A DNA stretch of 64,000 nucleotides from Odontesthes bonariensis (Eukaryota > Chordata > Actinopteri > Atheriniformes > Atherinopsidae), in the NCBI RefSeq assembly GCF_027942865.1, contig NC_134528.1, positions 9,047,586 to 9,111,585 on the forward strand, written 5' to 3'. Positions 45,422 through 59,793 of the stretch are shown here, one piece after another (the first letter of the stretch is position 1; each line of letters begins with the position of its first letter). The notes under the pieces are model-generated. The model was not told where the DNA came from, searched no databases, and saw nothing but the letters and a program-made list of their open reading frames with translations. Made by a program: the position numbers and the translations under genes.

Positions 45422-48400
45422 GTAAGAGATCTTCTACATTAACATTTGAAAACACTCTGAAATCCTGCTGAAAAACAGCGAATACCACTCAGAACATTCA
45501 CATTCATTTAGCTCCTACGAGGCCTGATCTCTGCCGTGGATGCGCAAAGCCTATCATGTTAAAACACAACAAAAGTTTGGCTGAAATGTTAAAAACTTCC
45601 CCTTCTCTGCGTGTTGCCGCCATGACATTTTAATGGAGTCTCCGCAGCAAGGAACGGCTGCAAACAAAAACACCGTGGAACTCATATGAGCCACCGACCA
45701 TGTGTAAAAGGACCCAAACTCACCATAAAACGTTACTATTACTGCTAAAATATATCAGAATTGATATCAAATGGCCCTCTGCCTCTCTCAGAAACATTTA
45801 GTGTCTCTTTGTAATGTATTTACAATTCTCTGCACATGGAGTGTGGTTGAACATTTTAAATGTATTCATAAATAGAGACACAGCGGGTCCGTATGTTGTC
45901 GCTTTAGTTTTTATTCCAAAAAGGAGATTATCACCGTCATAATCTGTGCATCTTAACCCCTCCCTCTGGCACGATGGCCACTTTGACTGACTTGTTGACA
46001 ACCATTTCCACCGAAGTTCCTGATGTTATCCATCCATCTGTATGGATGCCGGTTCATATATGTGTATGTCAGGTGGCATTAGTGCTCTTTGCAATAATTC
46101 TCCAATAAGTTCTTCAAAGGTAAATTACAAGAAACGCTTTTTTGTTTGCAAAATCTTAAAATCTAAAATGAGAGTTGTTTAGCTTTTTTTTTTTCGTTAA
46201 GAAACGCTGAAAAGTATAAGATATCTTGTTGCCATCCAGTCAAATAAAAACAATTTAAGTATATTCTTTGTGTTAACTCTTGAGTAAGCAAGCTCAGAAT
46301 CCTCCAAATCCCTTCATCCTGTTTCCACCTCATGGCGCTTTCATGACTGAGGTCAGTTACTCTCATCCCCTGGCCTTACATAACACTAAGACAAGCTGAG
46401 CCTGCTTATAGCCTACTATCCATTTTACATATTGAAAAACGCTAAAATGAACCAGAAGTGTCACACGTAACTTTGTGAAGTCAGTTGGGCTAATGAGGAA
46501 AAATGCTATTCTAACACTTTCACGGTGAAAACTGGGGCTGTTACAAACAGAAAATGTTTACTCTTTGATACTCATTCACAGGTAAAAGTGCACATTGCAA
46601 CTTCCCTTCTTGAGCCAATAAAGTTGCACGTTCCCAAATTAAATGTAAATGCAAATATTTTTTCAAAATACATAATTTTTATAGTTAAAAAAAACAGGGA
46701 TGTTAGGAACAATTTCTTCTTAACTGCGGAAAATGACTCGACTTTTCTATGTTTTGTTGTTTTGCTGCATTTAAAGCTCTTTTTGCAAACTTTTTAAAGT
46801 AGAAAATCAATATTTTACTCCTACGATTTCTTAATTTTGCAACTTAAAACCGCTGTGATAAGAATCCATTAAACTCTTGGCTTTTTTTTCGTTGTGATTG
46901 CAGATTTTACCGTGCACTGTTAAACTTGTGTATGTCTGTGTTCTCTGCCTATGCGACTGAGTTCCTCCACATCCAAGTTGCTCCAAGTAGCTAAAAACAA
47001 CTCTTGAAAAACCAATTAAGCAGAGGTTAATCCTCTCTTTGCAGGAAGTCTTGGCCACAGTGTAAGATTCAGCACTGGATTAGTGACCAGACAAACTGGC
47101 CAGGGTCTCCTAACGCCAAACTTTTTTCCATCTCACCTGGTTTCACCTGGTTTGATTTTTTACAAACATGTTATTTGTTCAAGAAAACGCTCAGTATCAC
47201 CTCTAGTAAGGTTCAAAATAATCAAGCTAAATATGTTGGGGCCCTGTGTTGGACTCAAAAAGTAAAGTTGTGTTCAGTTAATTACCACAAACTAAGGTAT
47301 TTAAGGGGGGCCCACAAGACAGTTTCACCCAGGGGCCCTTTAACAGCTTGATGTGGCCCTGCAGCTCATGATTATTCAATTCAATCAATCAAATCAAGTT
47401 TATTTTTTAATTATATTCTAAGATGTTAATGTTTCAATGTTTCTTTTTAGTCTTTCTGTAATTTGTTCTAATTTATATGTATTTATCACATCTTTAGCCA
47501 CAGGGCTTCCTTAAATAACGAGATGTTTAAACTCAGTGGAATTTTAAATAAAGGCTAAATCAAAGTAACTATAGAAGATATTAGAACAAATGTTAGTTTG
47601 TAGCCGATTGGTCTATTTAAGTCTTGATTATAACATTTTGAAATGTCTTATTTGTCCAACCGACAGTACAAACCCACTAATAATCAGTCTGCTGACATAA
47701 ACATCTGTTCATCTACACACTTTTGAAGAGCTGGAAACATATTTTGTCTATATTTTTTAACTGTTTTTCCAGTGCTGACATAAAAAATGTGTTTACATAT
47801 GAAACCTGTTGCTCATTAATGAAAATCATTACGCAAATTATGCAAATCTACATTTATATTTGAGCTACATATAAGGTACAAATTTGTGAAATAATAAAGT
47901 TGCAAATGCTACACATGTTTGCAACTAACAAAAGCATCTTTTGAATTCATTCGTTCATTTTTCATATCCGCTGCATCCTTTTTTAGGATCAATGGTAGTG
48001 TCTTGAACACCCCCTTTTATTTAACCTCATGGCTTAGTGCAACAACTGCTCATTTATGGCTTTTTTAAGGCATTTAAACACTTTATTTCATCATCAGTTA
48101 GTCATTCGCAATCAATGCAAAAAGAGAAAGTCAAAACACAATTTTAATAAAAGTCCTCCCCCAAAAAATGTTATTGAAAGTCCCAGATTTTCATGTAGAT
48201 AAATAACTTCCATCATTTATATTTATATATGTAACAGCTCATGCATTCACTTTAGTTTCTTACATTCAAACTTTTCAAGTGAGCAGATGGAGATGGGAAC
48301 AAAACAGCTTCTCACAAAGCTCTAATTTATATAACCGCAGAAATATTTGCATATATTTACAAATCCCTCCAGCAGCTTTTTATGGGGAAACATAAAATAA

Positions 48401-49185
48401 TCTGTATATAGTCAGATAGTAAATGACTCAACAGGTGAAGTAAATCAGCTTCCCGGTGAGAATACTTGTTGCAGAGCTGCATGTTTCCAGTGTGTTATTG
48501 TTGTAACTGTCCCTGTCCATGTCCAAAAGCTTTAAGATGAACAGATTATTAAATGACACAGAAACGACAAGGATGACTCCAAATCTGCACAAGTTGATGC
48601 TGTTCTTATCTTGAGTATATATCAAAAGAAGAACTGGGCAGCTGCCCATTAAAATACATCAATAACATTCTATTTTATGTCATTTTCTCAATGTAAAAGG
48701 CCCAATTTAAAGCCAGAGTTGCTCATTTATCCTAAACTGGAAAAGATTGTACTTATTAATTCAGAATATGCTGCATAAAACATTAGTTTTCTCACATGAA
48801 ACATCTAAATTCAGTTTGTGTTCAGCAAAGCTCTGGGTGTGATTTTGCGATTCAGAATCATCGCCGTACTTTACCCAGGTGGCACTGATGACATCACAGG
48901 CTTGAACCCAGAGCTCAGTGCTCACCTGTAACTGGATTACACAGAGCCTTCTCCTGTACCCTGCCCTGCTAGGTTCATTTAACACTTTCGCTTTGATTTG
49001 CTGGACATTAAATTTTTTGTTATCGCGGATCAGCTCTTCGTGAAGAACATGTTGAAATCGGTAGATTGTTCAGATTGTCCATAAATGTATTTTTCAATCA
49101 ACGAATCATGAATCAGAAACTCTTTATTGTAGGATTATTTATCAAAATTAAGTATCTTCCCTGCTTCGTCTGCTTCTGTTTTTTA

Positions 49186-49231
<46 letters not shown>

Positions 49232-51349
49232 ACTATAATATACAGCTTCCAGTCATATTATATGAGCCACATGAGGCATTAAAATTTCTGTTGAATGCCA
49301 AAACAACCAATTTTATGATTAAAATGTGGAGTATTTTTCTAACCTTTTACATAGATTTAATTCAATTCAATTCAGTTTTATTTATATAGCGCCAAATACA
49401 ACAAATGTCATCTCAAGGCACTTAAATAGTATAGTCCAATTCAAGCCAATTGGAATTCAATTCATTGTCGATCATTTTTGGAAAATATTCTCGGATTCGG
49501 TCTATTATGACCTAATCAGACCTAAGACGTAAGACTAAACTAAAAGGATTTTGAAGTACATTTCAGTCCCTTTTACTTTATCACCACATCAGTGGGATTT
49601 AAAGTGCTTCATCCAAAGGGATATTAGAAATTGAATAATAGCCTCATCCTAATTAGTCAATGATGTTGCCATTTATAACGAGTCCCACACAAACACACCG
49701 GTTGAGCACAAAGACCAGCAAGGAAGTTGGGGAAAATCAAACATTGTTCAATGTGGAGGGTTGTATGATAGACGTCATGAGACTGTAGCCAAATGTTCTC
49801 TGCTGGTGTGACGTTAGAACCCAGATATTAGAGGAGAAACGTGTTGTAGAGCTGAGAAATGTACAGTCAGTTTGGCAGTTTTCTGTTAAACCAAAGACAA
49901 AATTTTACGATCTGAATCCCACAGAGGAGAAAAATCCCACTCGGGGGACTGGAACTCCATCCTCCAAATGTGGACTTCAGATGCATTTTGACCTTATTCT
50001 TTAAGGTGTCATCCTTGGGTCTTCCACATTCCCTCTGAGGTCTAAGGTGCAGGCAACGTTAGGCTAACTAAGTTTGTCTTAATGTGAAAAACAATGTCTT
50101 TCCTTGCTGCTGGGCTGGTCTGACACAAACAACAAAAACCATGATGATACCTAAGCTTAAACAAGCACTCTTATTGTCTATTGAAGTATAAGGCTTCATA
50201 AAAAAAGATTAAAAAGTGTTAGTTATTCATAAGCCAGCACTACAGAATGATGCTTTCCTGTTGCCATTTATTATTGGCAAAGCTGTTAAGTCAGTCACTA
50301 CTGCAGAAGAACAACTGGCATTATGAAACTGTAGAGTAATTCCCTGGAAACTGACACTAAAGGGCCATTGGTTCAAAACTGATGCGAGACCAACATGCCA
50401 ACCAAGTGGCAGCATGTGAAAAGTTGGGAATGAGAATGTGTTGTCAATACAACTCAAAGTATTTCCAGTATTTACTACGTTTGGTGGACATTAAACATGA
50501 GATGACTGAGACAGAAAGATTTCCAACTGAAAGGCCCCTGGTGGAAATGGAGAGGGTTTAGGGAAAGGAACCTCCAAAAAAAACAGAGTTTCTGGAAAAG
50601 GTTCCTGAGGTTGAAATGCACTTTATGTCAGTTGCAAACTTGTGGATATAGATGGAAAAGTTACTATATAGGGGTGCCCAGTGTGTTTGAATATCAAAGC
50701 AAATCAAATCAAATCAAATTTATTTGTATAGCACATTTCATGTACAAAACAATTCAAAGTGCTTCACATAAAATAAAACCATTGCAGCAGGGAGTGGAAG
50801 AAGCATTAAAAATACATAAAAGAATATAAAGAGAAACAAATAAAATCATTTTTAATGAATTTAAAAACAAGCGTGCAGATTTCATGCATAGACACATGAG
50901 AAAAGAAATGTTTTTAACCTGGATTTGTGAATATGACACTAAGGGATTCTTAGCCTGAAGGTCCCTCTTTTGGGACCAGGCGTGTTGTACTTCCTTTCTG
51001 TTACATCACTTTTGGGAGACCTGCAGGTTAATAGCGTCACATTTGACTCACTCGTTGTTACTGACATCGTCTTTAAAGTTTTGATTAGACGGAAGTAAAA
51101 ATGTTCAGTTTATGCCTGAGTTTGGTGACTTTAGGTATGTGACCATTTGAGCCCAATGTCGTTCATTCTTACCTTGCACTTGTGAAGTTGTTACTGATGT
51201 TGTTATGAATATAACAGTCCTAAGTTGCTGCTCTGTCATAGAAGTTTCAACATGTCTCTTTTCCTGAAATCCTTTCAGATTTTTTTTTTTTTAGCAGTTT
51301 AAACACCAACCCATCAATTAACTTCCTTGTTTTGTAAACTATACTGCAG
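45422..51349 (+). other. probable osbpl7 intron 1 with retroposon tails
   Basis: No conserved exon is recognised. It contains (TA)n at about 49189-49226, a GCGCC-type retroposon tail near 49366-49460, and a LINE 3' end in minus orientation near 50695-50960 (CAAATCAAATCAAATTTATTTG, a gap, then CAAAGTGCTTCACATAAAAT). Confidence 0.35.
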
Positions 51350-54300
51350 CCTTTTCAAGAAACAGCTAATCGCATCAGCGAGGGGAGTCAGAGTTTTGCA
51401 CTGTGAAATGGACTCAAATGGAACTTTACTCAATCGCAGCCAATCCCTGGCGAGTGGTCTGGAGAAGACTTCACCCACGTGGAACAAGCCCCCCCACTCT
51501 CAGAGCAGCAGCACTCTGTCATCCCGCCACTCCAGACAGGTGAGTCACAGGTCAGTCCGTCCCTGATGCAGTCGTCCCCATCAAGGAAGGATTATGGTTT
51601 GGCATGCTTTGCTGTTCTTTTAAAAGGAAGTGCTCAGATTCAGCTTAATACTGTATCTTCACTGTATGCCAACACCGAGTTTCCAAAGCAGAATTAGTGT
51701 CTATGACAAGTCTTAATCTGAGGGATGAACTTAATCAAGATTTTATGCCTGCATGCCAATGGGGAAGCTAAAGTATATATATATAGTATAATATATATAG
51801 TATAGGGCTGGGCGAGTTAACTTGTTAATTATTTAACGCCGATAAATATTTTATCGCGCATTAGCGCAGGCTTTCATTTTGTAAAATTCTGTTGCTCACA
51901 GGCTTTTATTTTGTAAAAGTCTGTTGCTGTCAGCTGCGGAACCGGAAAAGAAAGTATTCGGCGGATCCACCAAACATGGAGAAGGGTACGGAACTTTTAC
52001 TCGGCCATTTTCATTTTAAAGTTCTTCCAGACGGCGGAGTCGACAGAACCAAAGTCATCTGTAAACTCTGCCAAGTTGAATTGTCTTCTCAGCGTAGTAG
52101 TTCCAGTCTAAAATATCACTTAAAGGCAAAACACACAACTGATAGCAGCAAGTCATTCAAGGAAACAGACAGTGGAGCGAGGCTTCTACATAAAAACTAC
52201 AGAAAGATGCTGATGTTAAAAGTGTGTTTGCACAACAAATGTTATGGCACTTTCATTCATATGGCAGCACATTTAAAATAAAACTAAATGCTAAAAGCTA
52301 TACACTACTTTTGGATTCATTTTTGGATTTTGCGTACAAATGTGATTAATCGTGATTAATCAGGTAAATCATGCGATTAATTAGATTAAAACTTTTAATC
52401 GTTGCTCAAACCTAATATAGTATAAAAGGATAGGAAAAGGGAAAAAAATGCATTAGCAAACAATTAAATGTGAAACTACATAAAATAGGAAAAGAACCAA
52501 ACAAACATTTTCAAGGCTTTTATTGTTTGTGGTACATTTATTTTTTGAGGTGAAGATAAATTAAACATGTAACCTAATGAAGGCCCATTTTCATAAGAAC
52601 AATTATAAGTGAAGGAAAACAAAACTTCTGCAAAAATCTACGAATACCTGAAGAAGCTTCTTCTTTTCTGAGGGCGAATGAAAGGGACACGTTTAGTGAG
52701 AAAGAAAAAAACTTGAAAGTTCGTCCGCCAGCACCAACACTCGCTTTTTTAGTCTTGAAGAGAGTTATCTGAATCTCTAACAAAACAAATGAGTTCCTCC
52801 TTTACCCTTGCACCAACTTTCCAACAAGTTTCATGAAATTCAGTTAAAAAAGCAGATGAATTATTCATGTGTGCATGGTGGTGTGGTGGTTAGCACAAGG
52901 CCGGGACCTTTCCGTGAGGAGGTTACGTGTTCTCCACATGCAGTGTGGGTTCTTTAGCATCAGATGTGACAAAGAAATTACAACAAATCCTGTTTTAGAA
53001 GGAAATCTTTCTTGAAAAAGTATTATAATGATGAACTGACTTAGAAAATCTACCAAAAATAGCAGAAGATGACTTTTCTGCTGCTCTGTTGCAGCTCTAA
53101 TATGCTTTCATAACTTCCTTTGGACTTAAACCTTTGTTATATTTCATGTAGTTGATAGAGACTAAAACTTTTGGCATGTCCAGAAACATTGAAGTAAGAA
53201 ACTTTATCAAAATCATTGGGGGCCAAGGTGAATAATACATTTTATCATTCACCCAAACCTATTCATTCTTGAGTAGATATTGAATCCAACTTCCTTCAGT
53301 GAATAAATAACTAAGTATCCAGGTTTCTGTAACACGGATTTTTCTGATTTGTGGCCTCCGCAGATGATCAAAGACTGGGAAGTGATTGACGACCTTCATG
53401 CAGACATGCAAACAGGAAGTGAGAATCCTCAGGATATGACCACTCCAGGAATCTGCGAAGGGTATCTTCTCAAGAGGAGAAAGTGGCCCCTTAAAGGTTG
53501 GCACAAGGTGAGAAGTCAGCGCATTCAGTCATTATGTAGCCAGAATGTTTACACTGGGATACTAACTTACTAACTAAAAAGTTATTAAGATGGTGATTGA
53601 TCGCTTTTTTTTCAGCGATACTTCGTCTTGGAAGCAGGAATCTTACGTTACTCCAAAAATCAACAAGATGTAAGTGAACATTAAATGTCTGTTTTAGATG
53701 CCAATTAGTTTAATTCTAATGAGATTTTGCTTTAGAAAAGCTCCATGGAGCAATCTTAAAGGGATAGTTTGGCTCTTTTGACATGAAGTTGTATGACATC
53801 CCATTTTAGCAATTTTAGCAATATTTTAGAAAATGACCCTTTTCTCACCACCTACTGCGTCCTGTGAGCTGAGTTCCAGCCTCGTTTTGGTGTTGACGAA
53901 GGTAGTCCGGCTAGTTGGCTGGGGTCACAAAAATAAAGCGTTTTGCTTCTCTAAACAACATGCGTTCAAAAGAGTAATACATTTGCATCACAAAATGTTG
54001 ATGCACAATATTGCTAGTATGGGATGTCATACATATTTATGTCAAAAGAGGCGAACTATTCCTTTAATAAAATGTGGTTTTGGTCCCCTTATATGTGTGT
54101 TTTTCTTGCTTTTTCATCATTTTTGTTGTAATTGCATTTAATACATTATGTAGAGCTTTTAGGTTAGCTTCAACCTTTAAAACATGTCATTTTGTCTCTT
54201 GTTCCCACTTAAGGTCTCCAGGGGACGAGTCCAGGGTTCACTAGATGTCAGCCATGCTGTAATGTCAATTAACAAGAAATCAAATCGCATTGATTTGGAT

Positions 54301-57300
54301 GCGGGAAACATTCTTTATCATATCAAGGTAAATAGTTATCAAGTACTGCTGACTTATTCAAATAAACGCTGTTCTGTCAGATTTAAGAGACAAATAAGAC
54401 TCATCTTCTCATCAAGGCAAAGAGCCACGATCTCTTCTACATTTGGGTGACCAAGCTGCAAGCACATCGCCTGTACAAGAAGAATGAGACAGCTCAAGCT
54501 CACAGTGGCCTCCTCCCGAGGTTGTCCCTCACCACAGCAGCTGGACAAGCTCAGAGAAATGGAGATTTGGTGACTATAAGATAAAGAAAGAACCTAACAC
54601 ACTCTTTCCAGGAGAATTAAAGTGAGTTATGCATTGCTTCTGTTTTTCAGAGCTCCACAGGTATGGCAGATTCAGCTGGAGTGTCAGGGCTGCTGCCCTC
54701 AGCCAACACAGCTGTGAACACTAAGGTGTCTGACTGGCTGCAGCAAAGCCACTACCCAGACACCTGTATTCAAGGTATTTGTCATACAAACAGACATCAA
54801 TACAAGCCAATCGTGTTGTTTTATTTTGTTTTGTTATTTCGGTTGCAAAAACAAAACAACCACAAACAAGTATACAATTTAACCCATTTAAAATATCATA
54901 AAATGATGTATAAAAATATTTATAGATATGAAGAAACTCAGGAAAAGTATATATCTCATACATTTTCTTCCAGAGTTGAATCGTTGTAATTTGGATCTTT
55001 CTGAGCTGAACCGCTTAATCCAGAGGCTCCAGGCGCTGGAGGTGGGCCAGACTTTTACTAACGGAGACCTGCAACGCATCATCAGCATACAGGTACACAC
55101 AGGCGGACAATTTTACTTATACAACTGCTCTAATTTAGTATAACATGAATATGAAATCAAATAAATCCTGTTTTGGAGCAGAATCTCTCACTTGAAAAGC
55201 CAAAGAAGTCAAAATCAGGAAAGATATGGGGCCACTCTCGCACACTGTCCCGCGTGGAGGCGCTTGGAATGGTAAGAATGGTCTGTAACCTGGTCTCTTT
55301 ATGGCACTTTGGGCATTGATTTGAAATGTTTACATGTTGATGTTTAAGTAGATGTCTATCGTTTCTGATTGAATCCATATATAAAGTCTTTTTACACATT
55401 TTTAGAACATAGTGGGTTTATGTATATGACATCCCAACTTCCCAGTAACTTTTTGGGGCCTTTCTCTAATCTAATCCAAAGCCTATTCGTGGGATAACCA
55501 AATCGGTGAGTTGCCAATGGACAGGACATGAAAAAACTTGATGCATAGAATTTACACCTAGCAGCAGACTGCCATCTTGACAGTTTACAGTGTCTGTATG
55601 AAAACGTGCATGGTTGTATGTCTTGTTTGTCTCTGTGTGGCTCTGTGATGGACTGTCTACCTGTCCAGGGTTTACCCTGGCTCTCGTCCAGTGACAGCTG
55701 GGATAGAAATTGGATTAAGCGGGTACAGAAAATGGATGAATGGATGGCAAACAGAGTTTGTTACAGATACATTTGAGAGGTAGTTCTTTGTGTTTGGTAT
55801 TCGCAGAAGACACCATCACTAAAACAGATTAACATTCCACAAAGAGCAAAACAATATGCAGAATTTATCTAAATTGTAGATGGAGAGAATTAATGGATCA
55901 ATCAAGTAAACCTGTTTGTACTCTGGATGTTAAACCTTCTTTTAGTTTTCTATCTGTTTTCATAGTATTGTGCAACTGTTATCTTGCCTGCAAGTCAAGT
56001 TCTGCAGTTCTGGAGGCTTTCTTTCTTAGCCAGTTAACGAGACCTGATTAAATCATAAATTGCCAAATGAGCAAGTTTAGTTCACTGGACAGAAATCCTT
56101 CAAGGACTATGGTAGTATAGTGAGTCGCAGATATTCCTATGAATTCCACTCAACATTGATTTTGACTTGCAGGAGAGCACAAGTGACTAAAAACATCAGT
56201 AATGGCTGTTAACTCCAGATTAATTTTAGATAAATGAAAATAAAAACAAAATTTATAAAGCTAGCCTTAACGCACCCATTTTGATGGGTAACTTAAATTA
56301 GTTACACTTCAGTTTGACAATAACTTTTTTAGTATACATCCTTGCTTCACCTCCAGTAGTTACATGTAATGCGTAATCTTCCGTAGTTTAGTATTTCCTT
56401 TGGGTCTGAGAATTGAATGAGAAGAGTATTCTTAATGTTTTCTTAACACTAAATGTGGAGCTAGCCTAGTTTAGCTTAGCACAAAGGCTGGAAAATGGAT
56501 GAAACAGGTTTTTAAACAGGTCCCATGGTTTTCCTTTTTTTTTTTTTTTTTTTTTTTACAAAAACAACTGTAAAAAAAGTTATTTGTAGGTTTATTGAGT
56601 TTGAGTCCAAGAAGTGGATTAGCCAAGTTAGCAGATTTTCCCTGAACTCTAAAGTAGAAAATGTTGTCATGCTAACGTGATGCTAGCGTGTTGACGTTTG
56701 TTTCAGCCAGCATAGCTCTGCCTTCCTGGTTGTAGTCTTAACATTAAGTTTGTAGAAGACTTCTTATGTATATTCTTATGTATGCAATTTAAAATATAAA
56801 CATTTTCCACCACCAGTTTAAAGTACATTCATAAATACAGATAACACATATAACTAGCTGTAAATTTGATTATTTAGTTACTTAGTATGAAAAGTGTATC
56901 ATGGAAGAATGTTTCCTGTCATTGTAATTAACATTAAGTTAATTCAATTCATTTGTGGATCATAGCTAGGTGAAGAGTCCTTTTTCAGGAGGGAATTATA
57001 GCACTTTTCGTTCTTTAGTATCTTACAGCTAGTGCATTTATTTTTCATGACAGTAAAGGGTTAACATTTTTGCACAAAAAGCTTAGAATTAAAGTTGTTA
57101 TAAATCAACGTTACAATTAGTCAGGTAGTTTGATTATTTGTTTAGAGGTAAGTCTATAACTAGTCATAATTTTGATTGATTAAGGAAACAACCAGCAAAT
57201 TAATCCATGATTAAATACAAAAAATTAAAAAGTTAAAAAGAACCCTCACTTAAACTAACCAGGATTGTAAAATCTAATTATATGATAAATAGCAAGACGA

Positions 57301-59643
57301 CAGGCAAAGATGACTTGTTTTCTGCATTAAAACCTATTATTATTACCTCCGCCAAGGAGGTTATGTGATCGCCCGAGTCTGTTGGTTTTTCTGGATGTTT
57401 GTCTGTTCATGCTGCAATCTTGCAACCTGCCACAAGGTGGCGGGGCTTGGTTGTTTCGTTGTCGTTGAGGGAGGGGTAGGAGGGGGTGCGCAGGGGGAAA
57501 GCTTACACTAACTGCGCAGGGGGGAAGGTAAACACAAATGGAAGCCGTCTTTGCCGTTTCTGAGAAGTCGCATCTGAAAGATAGCATCTTAACTTTGTAA
57601 ACCTTTTCAATCGGAATACGAGCCAGCTGAATCTATGCACAACTTGCTTCTCTAAAAAAACACAAATCTTCTCATCCATCTTTTGGCATCAAGGCACATA
57701 AACATTTTGCCAAGTGTCAAACTATTCTTTTAACATTTATACTGCAAGCTTCCATGGTTCATGCTACACTGCATTAGAGGTCTTTGCGAGTCCAAACTTA
57801 CCCAAAACCATTTAATGGTTTCTGTGTCCACTTGTGTACATGAATGCATCGCATGTGCAACCACAAAGTCTTGGTTTGCACAGACAGATGTGAAAACCAT
57901 TAATTGACCATTTGGTTTTAAATAACAAGAGCCCAAAGGTCAGTTATGAGCACAGTCAGACTTGTTCTTAATAGCTTGGAAGATAATTACATGATAAACT
58001 CCACCTGACAGAGAACACAAATACCTGAAACAGTGTGATGCCCAACAAGAAGTTGCAATATATAAATAATAAAATTGCTTCAAAAGTTTATGAAAATCAT
58101 AGGAACAAAGAAAGAAATACATGCAATATATCCAAAATTACAGATCTAATATACATTCTATAATGTTACACCACCTCAATTAGGCAAGGAGTGTAGGACC
58201 TGGTTTGACTCCAATTCGTGAAGACCTCTACATGTTGGATGTTTCATGCATTTACAGCATGAAACATCCCCTGCAAGCTTTAAAAACGACTGGTTCCCTT
58301 CAGAGAGCTCCTTAGCAGGCTGACACCTTTTGTGCTGGATGACATATCATAACAGGGCTGTCTGCCAGACTGCCGGATCACAAGAAGATTTTTGAATAAA
58401 CCAGTGAATCGACAATCTCTTTTATCCTGTCCTGTTCACCTCACAGCTGTCCTCCAGTCACCTGAGCAGCTCATCTCACCACGGCACATCAGTGCCCTCT
58501 ATTCCTGACTTTGTCTACTCTCAGCTGTCCCCGACCACTGTTACATCACCTGAGGGCAAGAAAATCCAGCAGGACATCTGTGTCATGTCACAGCGAGGTC
58601 AGATAAACAAACAAACACACATTACAGTTACCACAATGCTATAAATAAATGAACAAATTGAGATAAGATCTCAGAGAGCAGCCAATGAAATTATGCGAGA
58701 AAAAAAAAATCGTCATTGTTTTAAATTTCAAAGATGTGAAGCTGTAAATTAAAGTTCTCCGTCTTCTTGGGCCTCTTCAGTACTCGCTTCGCTGAAGTCG
58801 GTGCATGAAACTCTGTCTCTGGAGAGGCAGAAGCTGCAGGAAGTCATGGAAACCAACAACATCCACCAGTCTAACAACTTAGCTGTGGTAAGATGATTTC
58901 CATCTGAACTACTTTGCCACATGTTCAATTGTGGTTTTTGGATGTTCTTCCACATTTCTCTTCCTCCATCATCAGCCTGCGGCACCTCACAGGCCGCCTT
59001 CAGTGGCTGATTCGGCTGCAGAGTATTTTGATGCAAGCGATGACATCCTCTGCGGTAGCTCCTCTGAGGTGTCTGATGAGTCAGGACTGAGTGATGGAAG
59101 CACCACCAACTCAGAGCCTGAGGAGGGACATGGTGGGTACATGGACACCAGTAACTTTGTCTGTTTTCTGCCCAGTATGTAAGCTGTATGCTCGCTGTAT
59201 GCTCGCTGTCAACACACTGAAGCACAAAATGTTGATTTTTCTATTTATTCATCTCTAACTGCTAGTTTCAGTTCACTCTCCAGTTTTGAGATAGAAAATA
59301 GTTATTGTTGGAATGTGTAAAAAACCTACAGTTGGCTATTCTGGCTACATTCCGATGACTATAGGTGATGCTAAATCAGGCAGAAAGGGCCACAGGTAGT
59401 GTGCCAGGTTTTGGGATTCATGTGAAATTGGACAGTGCATTAAGCGCAGTTGTCTGTGGTTTTTATAATAGTCCGAAGCAGTTTTCTGACTTGTCATGCC
59501 ACCATGTACCAGTGAAATTATTTATTTATTTAAGTATTCATGCTGCCCAGAGGATAAATTCTAATGACTTCAGTGGTTTCTGAGTTTTTCTCTAGAGTCA
59601 TGTGGTGTTTTATTTAATTTCCTTTTTTTTTTTTATCAATATA

Positions 59644-59680
<37 letters not shown>

Positions 59681-59703
59681 GTGTATGTGCATATATATAT
59701 GTG

Positions 59704-59793
<90 letters not shown>

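Noticed and set aside
54061-54200. Possible extra osbpl7 exon between 53670 and 54213
   Set aside because: The open text comes from the TTAA MITE. Exons on either side already join in frame and complete the PH domain.
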